From positions 1 through 53,858 of the forward strand of contig CAKZLO010000065.1 in the NCBI GenBank assembly GCA_937127125.1: DNA of 53,858 nt, in the 5' to 3' direction. The position numbers and the translations under genes are program-made. Positions 9,067 through 17,782 of the stretch are shown piece after piece (within the stretch, counting starts at the first letter, position 1; every line of letters begins with the position of its first letter). Origin of the DNA: an uncultured Ardenticatenia bacterium (GTDB taxonomy: Bacteria; Chloroflexota; Anaerolineae; 4572-78; NAK82). The notes beneath the pieces were generated by a model. The model saw nothing but the letters and a program-made list of their open reading frames with translations, was not told where the DNA came from and did not search any database.

Positions 9067-10659
9067 ATGCTGGACCGGGCCGACCACCAAGCTTTGGCGT
9101 GGCTGTTTGTGCTGAGCTTGGTGGTGCGCGCACTGGTGACTCTGCCGATGCAGCATCCTGGTTATATGGACGCTGCATACAACTATGACATCGCGCTCAA
9201 TCTGGCACGCGGCAATGGCTTCAATGAGCCCTTCTTGTGGAACTATCTGGACGATCCATCTGGTCTGCCTCATCCCAGCCATCTTTACTGGATGCCTCTG
9301 CCGACGCTGCTGGCTTGGCTTGGCATCACCCTTCTGGGGCACAGCTATCGCGCAGCGCAGGTGCCGTTTATCTGCCTGTCCGCACTGCTGCCGTTGATCA
9401 GCTACTACGTCGCCCGTCGGGTGCTGTCACATCGCTCCTACGCCGTGACCGCTGCATTGCTCACCGTGTTCAGCGGGTTCTTTGTGCCTTACTGGACGCA
9501 CACGGACAACTTTACTCCATTTGCGCTGGCCGGCAGCTTGTGCCTGATTGCTGGGTGGCGTGCTCCGCAGGCAGCCATTGGGCGGGATGCTGCCAAGCAC
9601 TACTGGCGCTGGTGCGTTCTGGCGGGCTCTATGGCTGCGTTGGCGCAATTGTCGCGAGCGGATGGCGTGTTGTTACTGGCAGTGGTGATCGTATGGGGTG
9701 TCCTGTGTTTGCGCCACACTCCGCGGCGTGCGCTTGTGACATCCAGCTTGATAGCTGGCAGTTTCGTCGGGGTCATGCTGCCATGGCTGATACGCAACAC
9801 TTCGGTCGTGGGTACCCCATGGCCCGCCTATGGCACCCAGACCATCTGGCTTACCCAATATGATGATCTCTTTCATTATGGGCGGATGTTATCGCTGGAG
9901 AATTATTTAGCTTGGGGGTGGAGCAACATTCTGCAATCCAAGCTGGAGGCATTATGGTGGAATGTGCAAACCGTCGTGGCAGCGTGGGGTATGATTTTCC
10001 TTGTACCACTGGCGCTGTTGGGTGCCTGGCATCTACGCCGTCATCTCCTGCTGCAGCTGGCCGGGAGCTATGCGTTTATCTTGTTTCTAGTAATGACCTT
10101 CATCTTCACTTTTCCTGGTCCGCGAGGTGGGCTTTTCCACTCTGGCAGTGCTGTGCTCATCTTTCTCTATGTTGCTGCGCTGGCCGGACTGGATAGCGCG
10201 ATTCGCTGGGTAGCCACACATCGTTCCACATGGCAGCCAGAGGTGGCGCGAAGCGTGTTCGCTTGGGGCATGGTGGTGCTGGCTTTGCTGGTGAGCAGCT
10301 TCGTTGTCTATCGCGGAATTGCGATCTCCACTCGCTGGCGACAACCTGACATTCGTTACATCCAGCTGGCGAACTGGCTGGCCGTGCATGGTGAATCGGA
10401 CTCTCTAGTCATGCTAGGTGATCCTCCCAGTTGGTGGTACGTTAGTGACATCCCCGCCATCGTTGTGCCTAACGAACCTCCCGATGTAGTGCTAGCTGTC
10501 GCGCAACGCTACGGAGCGCGCTACCTGGTTTTGGACGTGAATCGCCCGGCGCCACTGGCAGCGCTCTATGATAGGACACAGACGCATCCTCGCCTGCAGC
10601 TCGTGCATACCCTCAGCGACGAGACAGGCCAGCCGGTGCACATCTGGCGAATCCGCTGA
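9067..10659 (+). CDS. Glycosyltransferase family 39-like membrane protein (ArnT/PMT type)
   Basis: About 530 residues with some ten to twelve membrane helices. The first periplasmic loop contains HPGYMDAAYNYDIALNLARG, matching the acidic D/E-containing loop of GT-C enzymes that use lipid-linked sugars (dolichyl- or undecaprenyl-phosphate mannose/arabinose transferases). A soluble C-terminal segment of about 100 residues follows the last helix. The frame begins at a GTG (9013), but the ATG at 9067 directly precedes the first hydrophobic helix and is preferred. It follows the GT87-like gene by about 90 bp and ends 11 bp from the converging gene at 10671. The acceptor is unknown; a role in surface polysaccharide or protein glycosylation is inferred. 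Confidence 0.7.
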   Translation: MLDRADHQALAWLFVLSLVVRALVTLPMQHPGYMDAAYNYDIALNLARGNGFNEPFLWNYLDDPSGLPHPSHLYWMPLPTLLAWLGITLLGHSYRAAQVPFICLSALLPLISYYVARRVLSHRSYAVTAALLTVFSGFFVPYWTHTDNFTPFALAGSLCLIAGWRAPQAAIGRDAAKHYWRWCVLAGSMAALAQLSRADGVLLLAVVIVWGVLCLRHTPRRALVTSSLIAGSFVGVMLPWLIRNTSVVGTPWPAYGTQTIWLTQYDDLFHYGRMLSLENYLAWGWSNILQSKLEALWWNVQTVVAAWGMIFLVPLALLGAWHLRRHLLLQLAGSYAFILFLVMTFIFTFPGPRGGLFHSGSAVLIFLYVAALAGLDSAIRWVATHRSTWQPEVARSVFAWGMVVLALLVSSFVVYRGIAISTRWRQPDIRYIQLANWLAVHGESDSLVMLGDPPSWWYVSDIPAIVVPNEPPDVVLAVAQRYGARYLVLDVNRPAPLAALYDRTQTHPRLQLVHTLSDETGQPVHIWRIR

Positions 10660-10670
10660 GGCGCTGGCCT

Positions 10671-11393
10671 TCAGGGCTGAACAACCAGACGCAGCACGCA
10701 AGGAGATGGGTAGTTGCCCGTCTTATCCACCACCACCAGCCGGAACTCGTACTCTCCGGGTGGCACGGAGCGCGTATCCCATGCACCCAAGATACCACCG
10801 TTGATGGGCTGGTCGAAGCGTTGGATGAACGTCCAGTCACCGAATGCGCCGCCGCGAAACTCAAACTTGTAGTATTCGAAGTCGGGAATATTGGCCGAGC
10901 CGACCAGCTGGATCACTCCGGACACGGTTGCCCCGTCGCCCGGCTCTGAAATGCGCACACCGGGATTGGGGCAGTTCGCCGGCACCGGGGTCGGCTTCTC
11001 AGGCGTGGGCGTATCGGTGGGCATGGGCACTGGCGTAGGACGCGGGGTGGCGGTGGCGGTCGGTGTGGGGGTGGGCAACAATGGAGGTGGCGTAGGCGTA
11101 GGAGGGAATACAATCAGCATCGTAGGTGTAGGAGTAATCTCGGGTTGGGGTATTTCTGCCACCAAGAAGTGCGATATGTAGAAAACAACGCCCACCGCGA
11201 CCAATGTGAACAGCAAACCAGTGGTAGCTTGTGCCATTCGCCCTTTGGCTGCTTCCCGTTCCAGGGTAAAAATGGCGTTGTCCCGCTCACGCCGCGCCAC
11301 CATGTAGGCGCGCAGAAACATAAAAGCGATCAGCACCAGGAACAGGTACAGCCAGATGGCATAATTGGCGATCAGCCTGATAAGGATTGTCAT
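10671..11393 (-). CDS. Membrane protein with Thr-Pro-rich linker and Ig-like C-terminal domain
   Basis: About 240 residues. Two N-terminal membrane helices (TILIRLIANYAIWLYLFLVL and TGLLFTLVAVGVVFYISHFL) flank a charged cytoplasmic loop rich in Arg/Glu. A low-complexity TPTPTP linker of about 60 residues follows, and then an all-beta domain (PGVRISEPGDGATVSGVIQLVGSA...) that resembles an Ig-like/FlgD-type fold. The topology suggests an outward-facing domain held away from the membrane. No enzyme motif is visible, so function is unknown. The ATG at 11393 directly precedes the first helix; the frame extends upstream to 11477 without a better start. Long Thr-Pro linkers of this kind are frequent in Chloroflexota surface proteins. 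Confidence 0.7.
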   Translation of the reverse strand: MTILIRLIANYAIWLYLFLVLIAFMFLRAYMVARRERDNAIFTLEREAAKGRMAQATTGLLFTLVAVGVVFYISHFLVAEIPQPEITPTPTMLIVFPPTPTPPPLLPTPTPTATATPRPTPVPMPTDTPTPEKPTPVPANCPNPGVRISEPGDGATVSGVIQLVGSANIPDFEYYKFEFRGGAFGDWTFIQRFDQPINGGILGAWDTRSVPPGEYEFRLVVVDKTGNYPSPCVLRLVVQP

Positions 11394-11613
11394 GGGCCAA
11401 TTGCCTGGTCCAGAATCGAGGATGTGCCAGTTATGGCCACCTGTGCAACGGAGCCTCTGGCTTTCATATGTTACCAAGTATACGGCTGACGCATCGATGT
11501 GGCAAGTTATGGCAGGAAGATGTCAGGTTGCCGTCGTCGCGGCGTGCGTCGCAAAGTTGGCCAGCAAGTATCGAGATCTAGAAATTGTGATATGGCACAA
11601 GGAGGCACATATC

Positions 11614-11660
11614 CGGTTCAACCCTCCCGCAGATTCCGGAGCCGCGGGAGGGTTGAACCG
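11614..11660 (-). terminator. Perfect 17-bp hairpin ending the sugar-uptake locus
   Basis: Positions 11614-11630 and 11644-11660 are exact reverse complements (CGGTTCAACCCTCCCGC on the left arm) with a 13-nt loop. The hairpin starts 11 bp beyond the stop of the Gfo/Idh/MocA gene. There is no T-run after it on the minus strand, so it may work as a 3'-end stabiliser or a Rho-assisted or bidirectional terminator. Confidence 0.65.
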
Positions 11661-11671
11661 TCTCTTATCGC

Positions 11672-12694
11672 TTACAAGTCAACCGGGCGACCTGTGGCAG
11701 CCGATTCTTCGATAGCGGCCGCCACGCGCACCGCTGCCAGACCTTCTTCGCCTGTGGCAAGTACTGGTTCGTTGTACACGACTGCATCTACGAAGCGAGC
11801 GATCGCTTCGAGATTGAAACCGCCAATGCGGTATCGGCTGGTGGGCGTCGTGCCAAACACGTCCCCATATGTGGGCTTGTTGCCGACATGTTTCTCGATG
11901 GCGCCGTGATGCGACGCGTTCACGTACAATGCTCCCTGGCTGCCCAGCAACTCCATGCGAAACTCGTAGACCATGGGATGGCTGCGGGGTAGGATCCAGG
12001 CATTCTCGAAGGTCACCACAGTTCCCTTCTCAAACTCGGCAATGGCTACGTGGAAGTCTTCGGTTTGCACGCCCATGCCCTGTAGGATACCAGTACGATC
12101 CACCGCGTACACGCGCCGTACTCGATCCTGCAGCAGGTAATGCATCATATCAATGGTATGGCTGCCCAGGAACCACAAGGCAGAGCTTTTGCTGCCCCAG
12201 GTCAGCATCTCCGTAGGCACCCAGGTAGTATTGCTGAGGCGAATGTAACCGTAGGCAGGTTTCCCGATCTCGCCGGCATCAATGCTCTGCTTGGCCGCCA
12301 CAAAGGGTGGGCTGACGCGGTTGTGGTAGGCCACCATAAGTTTGACGCCAGCCTTGCGTGCTGCGTCGACAATGTCCTGAGCATCCTTCACATTCGTCGC
12401 CAGCGGCTTCTCGCACAGGATGTGCTTGCCTGCCTGAGCCGCCGCTACGGCGATGTCGCGATGTGCAAAGTCGGGCGTGGCGACAGAGACCGCCTGGATA
12501 TCTGGGTGCTTCAGCAGTTGCTCGTAGTCGGTGTACCAGGCACGCGCGCCGTATTTCTCAGCAATGGCGCGTGCCCGTTCGGCGCTAACGTCGCACACCG
12601 CGACCAGCTCTGCCTCCGGCAGGCGGCTGTACACCAAGGCGTGATTCTCGCCGAAGATACCGGTGCCAACGACACCAAATCCTGTCTTGTCCAT
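11672..12694 (-). CDS. Gfo/Idh/MocA-family sugar dehydrogenase
   Basis: 340 residues, normal family length. The N-terminal Rossmann domain has the NAD(P)-binding GVVGTGIFGENH, and the family hallmark EKPLA lies near residue 97. The C-terminal alpha/beta domain includes GSHTIDMMHYLL, whose His is the usual catalytic residue. Such cytoplasmic enzymes oxidise or epimerise inositols, sugar acids or amino sugars. It is the last gene of the sugar-uptake locus, 54 bp after the MalG-type permease, so it probably acts on the imported sugar or its derivative. AAAAGGAGCAG sits just ahead of the ATG. The substrate cannot be read from the sequence. Confidence 0.9.
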   Translation of the reverse strand: MDKTGFGVVGTGIFGENHALVYSRLPEAELVAVCDVSAERARAIAEKYGARAWYTDYEQLLKHPDIQAVSVATPDFAHRDIAVAAAQAGKHILCEKPLATNVKDAQDIVDAARKAGVKLMVAYHNRVSPPFVAAKQSIDAGEIGKPAYGYIRLSNTTWVPTEMLTWGSKSSALWFLGSHTIDMMHYLLQDRVRRVYAVDRTGILQGMGVQTEDFHVAIAEFEKGTVVTFENAWILPRSHPMVYEFRMELLGSQGALYVNASHHGAIEKHVGNKPTYGDVFGTTPTSRYRIGGFNLEAIARFVDAVVYNEPVLATGEEGLAAVRVAAAIEESAATGRPVDL

Positions 12695-12748
12695 ATGTTC
12701 TGCTCCTTTTTGGTTATTTGCGGTGGAGTTTATCCACTATATTTGTTA

Positions 12749-13576
12749 TCAGCCCTTGACTGCCCCAAAAGTGAGACCGCGCACGATGTAGCGACCCAGC
12801 ACCAGGAAAATGATCATGGGGGGCAACATCGTGACAACGGCTGTGGCAGCAATAAAGTTCCAGGTAGCTCCTGTTGTGGCGAAATAGTTGAGCGTGCCGA
12901 CCGGCAGGGTTGCCGTGCTCTGGTTACTCAACACCAACGGAAAGATAACATTGTTCCAAGTGAATACAAAAGCGAACATCGAGGTGACAATGATGCCTGG
13001 CAATGCCAGCGGGAGTGTGATCCGCGTCAGTGCTTGGTGCCAGCTCGCTCCATCTACCTGAGCTGCTTCTTCGATGTCAATAGGCACCTCGTCGAAGAAG
13101 CTCTTAAGCAGCCAGATCGAGAACGGAATTGTGATAGTCTGAGCGATAATGATCATAGAGGGGTAGGTGCCTCGCAGCTTCAAGCTGGACATCAAGATGA
13201 AGTATGGGATCAGGAAAACTATCGGCGGCGCCATCAGCAAGCTGATGTACCACATCATCAGGAACTGCTTGGCTCGCATTCTGAAACGGGAGAGTGCATA
13301 GGCGGCGGTGACTGAGAAGGGCAGATTCAGCAACGTGGCGCCGCTGGCGACGATCAAGCTGGAAACCAATTGGGGCCTGTTAACACCTGGGTTGACAAAG
13401 GTGTAAATAAAAGCATTCAAGGTGGGCTCGAAGAAGAACTCGGGCGGCGACGCAAAGGCACTTGTTGGAGAACGCAGCGACAATGCCCAGAACCAGTAGA
13501 TAGGGCCTAAGAAGAAGATCAGCACAAGAAGGATAGCCAGGTAAATCAGCACCTTGCGATGGAGTGGCATGCGCAT
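12749..13576 (-). CDS. Carbohydrate ABC transporter permease (MalG type)
   Basis: 275 residues with six predicted membrane segments. The cytoplasmic EAA loop reads IDIEEAAQVDGASWHQAL...ITLPLALPG, which contacts the ATPase in family members. It is the second inner-membrane channel subunit of a CUT1-type sugar importer. The ATG at 13576 is 2 bp beyond the stop of the MalF-type gene, implying translational coupling. The longer frame up to 13654 would overlap that gene and lacks a natural N-terminus. Confidence 0.92.
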   Translation of the reverse strand: MRMPLHRKVLIYLAILLVLIFFLGPIYWFWALSLRSPTSAFASPPEFFFEPTLNAFIYTFVNPGVNRPQLVSSLIVASGATLLNLPFSVTAAYALSRFRMRAKQFLMMWYISLLMAPPIVFLIPYFILMSSLKLRGTYPSMIIIAQTITIPFSIWLLKSFFDEVPIDIEEAAQVDGASWHQALTRITLPLALPGIIVTSMFAFVFTWNNVIFPLVLSNQSTATLPVGTLNYFATTGATWNFIAATAVVTMLPPMIIFLVLGRYIVRGLTFGAVKG

Positions 13577-13578
13577 CG

Positions 13579-14469
13579 TTACCACTCCCAGCCGCGGAAG
13601 GCCACGCGCGCGTAGACGTTGATCAGGATGGTGACGATGATCACAATAAGCCAAGTCATGGCCGCGGCCACTCCGATGTTGTAATTGACGAGCCCTTCTT
13701 GGTACAGATTGTAGCTCAGAGTACGCGAGGCGGTGCCTGGTCCGCCGCGCGTCAGGACCAAAACGAGATCGAACATGTTGAAGAGCTGCATAAAACGGAT
13801 CATCACCACAATGATGGCAGTGCGACTGATCGATGGCAGCGTGATCCAGGCGAACATACGCAGGCCGGTCGCGCCGTCCACAATGGCAGCTTCTTTGATA
13901 TCCTCAGGGATGGATAGGAGGCCAGCGTACAACACAATCGCGAAGAAAGGTGTCCATTGCCAGATGTCGGCTAGAGCGATGGAGGCTAGCGCTGTGGTGG
14001 AGCTGCCCAACAGTCCCTGTGGTGGCACGGGAAAACCGACTTGGGTGAGCAACCAGGTGAGCAATCCACCTTTTTCGTAGTACATATACCGAAAGAGAAA
14101 CCCGGCCACAATGGGTGCAATCGTGGTCGGCATTATCAGGAGCGCACGCACTGCGTTGGTGCCTTTCAGCTGTGTGGCAAGTAATAGGGCAATGCCCATG
14201 CCAAACCAAAACTCGATAAATGTGCCTGCCACCGAGAGAATCAAAGTGTTGCGTAGTGAATCGAGAAAGGGGGTGGTCTGGAAGACCATCTGATAATTCA
14301 AGAAGCCCACGAAACCCAAGGGCACCGGGCTAGTCTGCAGGTTCCACTGACGGAAGCTATTGACCAGCGAGAAGCCTATGGGGTAAATGATCAGGGCGAG
14401 CAACCCCAGTATAGAGGGCAAAACCAGGAGATAGGGCAAATTTCTTCGCGAGCTCAACCTACCCGCCAT
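13579..14469 (-). CDS. Carbohydrate ABC transporter permease (MalF type)
   Basis: 296 residues with six predicted membrane helices. The EAA loop is IPEDIKEAAIVDGATGLRMFAWITLP. It pairs with the MalG-type subunit to form the inner-membrane pore of a CUT1 importer. The ATG at 14469 is favoured because GGAGAA lies 7-8 bp upstream; a TTG two codons earlier is in frame. It is separated from the binding-protein gene by about 180 bp that contain a strong hairpin, which probably lowers permease mRNA relative to binding-protein mRNA. No ATPase gene is present in the window. Confidence 0.92.
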   Translation of the reverse strand: MAGRLSSRRNLPYLLVLPSILGLLALIIYPIGFSLVNSFRQWNLQTSPVPLGFVGFLNYQMVFQTTPFLDSLRNTLILSVAGTFIEFWFGMGIALLLATQLKGTNAVRALLIMPTTIAPIVAGFLFRYMYYEKGGLLTWLLTQVGFPVPPQGLLGSSTTALASIALADIWQWTPFFAIVLYAGLLSIPEDIKEAAIVDGATGLRMFAWITLPSISRTAIIVVMIRFMQLFNMFDLVLVLTRGGPGTASRTLSYNLYQEGLVNYNIGVAAAMTWLIVIIVTILINVYARVAFRGWEW

Positions 14470-14603
14470 AGTCAATTCTCCAGCCGATACTCATCAGAAA
14501 ACGATTTGCCGGGACCTGCCCCGGCAGCGGATGTTAGGACGTTGTTGGCAACCAAGATACATTTAGAAGGTGCTCTTGAGATCTCAAACGCACGAGTTCC
14601 AAA

Positions 14604-14636
14604 GCGGGGTGAGGAGACACGGTCTCCTCACCCCGC
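14604..14636 (-). terminator. Perfect 15-bp hairpin between binding-protein and permease genes
   Basis: GCGGGGTGAGGAGAC (14604-14618) pairs exactly with 14622-14636 across a 3-nt loop. It begins 15 bp after the stop of the solute-binding protein gene, and in the minus-strand transcript it is followed by only TTT. It probably serves as a partial terminator or mRNA stabiliser that gives excess binding protein, a known pattern in sugar ABC operons. Confidence 0.7.
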
Positions 14637-14651
14637 AAGCATGCTATGGTC

Positions 14652-16154
14652 TCAAGCGGCCAGGCTGTCGATCAGCTTGCGCGCGTTCTCCAGCGTGTCA
14701 TCGTAGCTCTCTAGCTTATAGGGCAGCATGAAGTTACCGGTCAAGGCGTTACGGAACAGCATATCGGTTTCCTTCAGGCTATCCTCTGCTGTGGCCGCAC
14801 CTGACAACACCTTATTGATCTGGAGCCCGTAGATGGCCTCCAAGGTGCTGTAGATGGGCATCGGCGGCCGCACGATCTTGCCGTTGCCCTGCTGCAGAAG
14901 TTTCAGTTGGGTATCCAAGTATGGATAGATTGCCTTGAGCTCGGCATCTTGATACAGCGAGACGCGTGCGAAGTCACTGAACTGGTAGTTGTAATCCTTG
15001 ACCAGTCCCATCTTCTTCTGCGTCTCTGCACTGCACGCCCACTTGATGAACTGCCACCCCTCGTCCTGCTTGGCTGAGCTGGAGGGAATGCCCAGGCTCC
15101 ATCCACCATTGCTGATGACCTGTGGCGCATCGTCCTTCAGCTTGGGAAGCAGGGCCACAGCAAACTTGTCGATGATCTTGGAGGGTGTGCCGCTCATGTA
15201 GCCGTCGTTCTTCACCAGATAGAAATAGGGTGTCCACCAGAAGAAGATGCCGATGTCTCCCTGCGAGAAGCGCGTACCGGCGTCAAACCAGACGTAGTTG
15301 ATCGACTCAGCTGGCGAGAGGTCATAGAGTGCCTTGTAGAACTTGAGCGACTCGACGTTCTCCGGCGAGTTAATCGTAGGTTCGAAGTCCCATGGCGCCT
15401 CGGGGAATTGCTTGAACCAACGCACTCCGCGGCTGGCGGCCAGCTGCGTGTACATATGGACGATGGGCACCGGCTGTGCACCCACGATCACGGTGCCATA
15501 CAGTTTGGTGTCGTCCATCTCCATGCCCTGCAGCTGCTTGACAATCTCCATGTACTTGTCCCACGTCCAACCCGTTGCCTTATCCGGGTCAGTGGGCGGC
15601 GGCTCCAACCCAGCTTTCTCAAACACGTCAGTACGGTACATTACACCTTGTCCGTAGGCTGCTATGGGCAGAGAGACAAAGTTGCCGCGCCAGAGGTTGA
15701 GCGAGTACAACACCTCCGGGATAAAATCCTTCAGGTTGACGTCCGAGTCCGCTTTAATGTAGTCATTTAGGGAGATGATCCAGCGATTATCGAAGTACTG
15801 ACCGGTCCACATTGCGTCTACGGTCACGACATCCGCATCGGGGGTCTGGCTGACGAACGAGGTGACCAGCCGCGCGTTCAGCGCATCGTAGGCCAAACTC
15901 TCCAGATTGACCTTGATGCCGGTCTGGCTGGTGAAGTCGTCCAGCACCTTCTCCAACGCAAACTGGAATGGGTCACCTACCACCAGCACCCTGATCTCCT
16001 TGGTCTGCGCTTTGGCGCGTGGGCGAACACCTGCCGCCAGTGCTGTCTGGGTCAGTGCCGGCTGGGCCACGCTGCAGACACCGGCGGCGGCAATGCCAAG
16101 TCCAGCCACTTTCAGGAACTCACGCCGAGAAATCGCTTTGCGATGCTCCTTCAT
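14652..16154 (-). CDS. Sugar ABC transporter extracellular solute-binding protein, Tat-exported
   Basis: 500 residues of the SBP_bac_1 (CUT1) type. The N-terminus has a twin-arginine signal, ISRREFLKVAG, followed by a hydrophobic stretch and ALA-type cleavage sites near residue 40, so the protein should be exported folded. There is no lipobox Cys at the expected place; anchoring is unclear. The mature part has the usual two-lobe pattern, with WTGQYFDNRWIISLNDYI near the hinge. It delivers a sugar or oligosaccharide to the two permeases downstream. AAGGAGGA lies just ahead of the ATG. The upstream leader carries a palindrome with an orphan Shine-Dalgarno sequence. Confidence 0.92.
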   Translation of the reverse strand: MKEHRKAISRREFLKVAGLGIAAAGVCSVAQPALTQTALAAGVRPRAKAQTKEIRVLVVGDPFQFALEKVLDDFTSQTGIKVNLESLAYDALNARLVTSFVSQTPDADVVTVDAMWTGQYFDNRWIISLNDYIKADSDVNLKDFIPEVLYSLNLWRGNFVSLPIAAYGQGVMYRTDVFEKAGLEPPPTDPDKATGWTWDKYMEIVKQLQGMEMDDTKLYGTVIVGAQPVPIVHMYTQLAASRGVRWFKQFPEAPWDFEPTINSPENVESLKFYKALYDLSPAESINYVWFDAGTRFSQGDIGIFFWWTPYFYLVKNDGYMSGTPSKIIDKFAVALLPKLKDDAPQVISNGGWSLGIPSSSAKQDEGWQFIKWACSAETQKKMGLVKDYNYQFSDFARVSLYQDAELKAIYPYLDTQLKLLQQGNGKIVRPPMPIYSTLEAIYGLQINKVLSGAATAEDSLKETDMLFRNALTGNFMLPYKLESYDDTLENARKLIDSLAA

Positions 16155-16263
16155 TTTCGAATCCTCCTTGATCTAAAACCTAGCTCCTCTGCACTCATTG
16201 TGCGGAGGTATCCCCTCTGCCTGTTCAATCCAGTAGTGACCTACAGCGACAACGCACCGTCCA

Positions 16264-16290
16264 GATTATCACCTCCTTTCAATGATAATC
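16264..16290 (-). promoter_or_regulatory. Palindrome GATTATC-N13-GATAATC enclosing a perfect Shine-Dalgarno
   Basis: GATTATC (16264-16270) and GATAATC (16284-16290) are exact inverted repeats 13 bp apart. On the minus strand the interior reads GAAAGGAGGTGATAATC, which matches the anti-Shine-Dalgarno complement almost fully, yet no credible gene starts after it. It lies about 110 bp upstream of the binding-protein ATG and 70 bp past the ROK stop. Operator, attenuator or leader-peptide site are all possible. Confidence 0.4.
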
Positions 16291-16359
16291 GACATGTTTT
16301 CTTCCGTCTTTCTTTGCACAGCCTGATGGAGCAGGCGAACCATTAGTCGGGACAATTTC

Positions 16360-17556
16360 TCATATGACTCCCATCTCGTGGCGCAGCAGCAAACCCGCTG
16401 CACCCAACAGGACAATCCGGGCACCCAAGCTGGCAGTTTCAATGGTTGTCTGACTGACCATACGGGCGAGGGAGCGTGCATACACCTCCTGGGTGATGGC
16501 GTCCAGCAGGGGTTGCCCAAAGTTGGAGACGCTGCCGGCGATCAGCACATATGGCACGCTCAGGACGCTCACTAAGCTGGCAATGGCGATGCCCAGGTAA
16601 TGCCCCACCTCGGCAACCACAGGTCGCAAGGCGGGTTCTCCCGCTTCGTAAGCGCATAACACTGACCGAATATCCAGCTCTGCCGGTGTGGGCGCGAATT
16701 TATTAAGCAGTGAGGCCGGGTTGCTGCGCGCGATTGCCTGAGCACGTTTGACGATGGCACGACTGCTTGACACCGTCTCCAAGCAACCGAAATTGCCACA
16801 CATACAGCGTTCGCCGTTTTCCACCACTACCATATGGCCGATCTCACCGGCGCCAAAGCCGTGGCCTAAAAAAGGCTCCCCGTTCAAGATAGTACCAGCG
16901 CCAACATCGTAACCTACCTTGACCACTACCAGGTCTGGGACGTTGCGACGACGCCCAAAGGTGTACTCAGCCAACACCGCTGCATGGCTGGCATTGGCGA
17001 TATAGACAGGCAGTCGATAGCGTTCATACAGCCTCTGGCGCAGCGGTAGATCGTACCATTCGAAGTTGACCGCACGGTGCACGATACCCTTATCCGGGTC
17101 AATGATACCAGGTGCGCCGACAGCGATTCCCAGCACTGGACTGCCAATGGTAGGCAACAGAGAGTCGATCAGATCGAATGCTACCGCAACAGCAGCATCA
17201 CCAGTGCGACCAGCCAGATAGATACTGCGCTGGCAGAGGATCTCGCCACGCAAGTTGATCACTGCACCCTGAAATGAGGCCTTTGCTAGGTCAAGGCAGA
17301 TCATATGATATGCATCCTTGTTGACCTGGAGCACAGCGGGGGGCTTGCCACGGGGCAAAGAAGCCGTCCCGTCCTCAATCACCAAGCGTTTTCTCATCAG
17401 CTCGGATACTACGCTGGAGACGGTAGTGGGAGTCAGGTCGGTGAGGCGCGCGACGTCTGCCCGGCTGATCTGCTTGGCATTGTAAATCGTGGTAAACACC
17501 AGCCGGCGATTGTGCAGTTTGGTGAGCTCGCGCGTAGCTTTTTTCTGCGGATACAT
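16360..17556 (-). CDS. ROK-family transcriptional repressor (NagC/XylR/Mlc type)
   Basis: 398 residues. The N-terminal winged helix-turn-helix (about residues 15-70, ISRADVARLTDLTPTTVSSVVSELMRK) binds DNA. It is followed by a ROK sugar-kinase-like domain with EIGHMVV and the zinc site CMCGNFGCLE, all cysteines present. In the family, binding of a sugar or sugar phosphate releases the repressor. It lies directly upstream of the sugar ABC genes on the same strand, so local control of that transporter is the simplest reading. A consensus promoter and an AT-rich palindrome just upstream suggest autoregulation. The ribosome site is weak: GAGG abuts the ATG. Confidence 0.92.
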   Translation of the reverse strand: MYPQKKATRELTKLHNRRLVFTTIYNAKQISRADVARLTDLTPTTVSSVVSELMRKRLVIEDGTASLPRGKPPAVLQVNKDAYHMICLDLAKASFQGAVINLRGEILCQRSIYLAGRTGDAAVAVAFDLIDSLLPTIGSPVLGIAVGAPGIIDPDKGIVHRAVNFEWYDLPLRQRLYERYRLPVYIANASHAAVLAEYTFGRRRNVPDLVVVKVGYDVGAGTILNGEPFLGHGFGAGEIGHMVVVENGERCMCGNFGCLETVSSSRAIVKRAQAIARSNPASLLNKFAPTPAELDIRSVLCAYEAGEPALRPVVAEVGHYLGIAIASLVSVLSVPYVLIAGSVSNFGQPLLDAITQEVYARSLARMVSQTTIETASLGARIVLLGAAGLLLRHEMGVI

Positions 17557-17603
17557 CCTCGCGACCTGCAGCGGACGGTTTTCTTTTTTTTAAGTCCAAT
17601 GAA

Positions 17604-17640
17604 TTTAATTAAAGATATCACACAATCCAAAGCTTGTCAA
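17604..17640 (-). promoter_or_regulatory. ROK gene promoter with overlapping palindromic operator
   Basis: On the minus strand a consensus TTGACA (17635-17640) is followed after 17 bp by TATCTT (17612-17617). A perfect 10-bp palindrome TTTAATTAAA (17604-17613) spans the predicted transcription start and touches the -10 box, the right place for a repressor site. ROK proteins often bind such AT-rich palindromes. The site is probably used for the whole sugar locus. Confidence 0.6.
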
Positions 17641-17782
17641 GGGCATCTAAACAGTTGTTGCTTCAAAGGCGCCCGAGTCACAGCTCTTACCGAATCATTC
17701 TTACACGAACAGATTTTCCAGGAGAATAGGCTAATAAAGTAGGTAACTCAGATGTTTTCTAGCACCTCTCCCCTTTATGTAC

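Noticed and set aside
12140-13315. 391-codon open frame on the plus strand
   Set aside because: It is antisense to the Gfo/Idh/MocA and permease genes, with biased composition and no recognisable motif.
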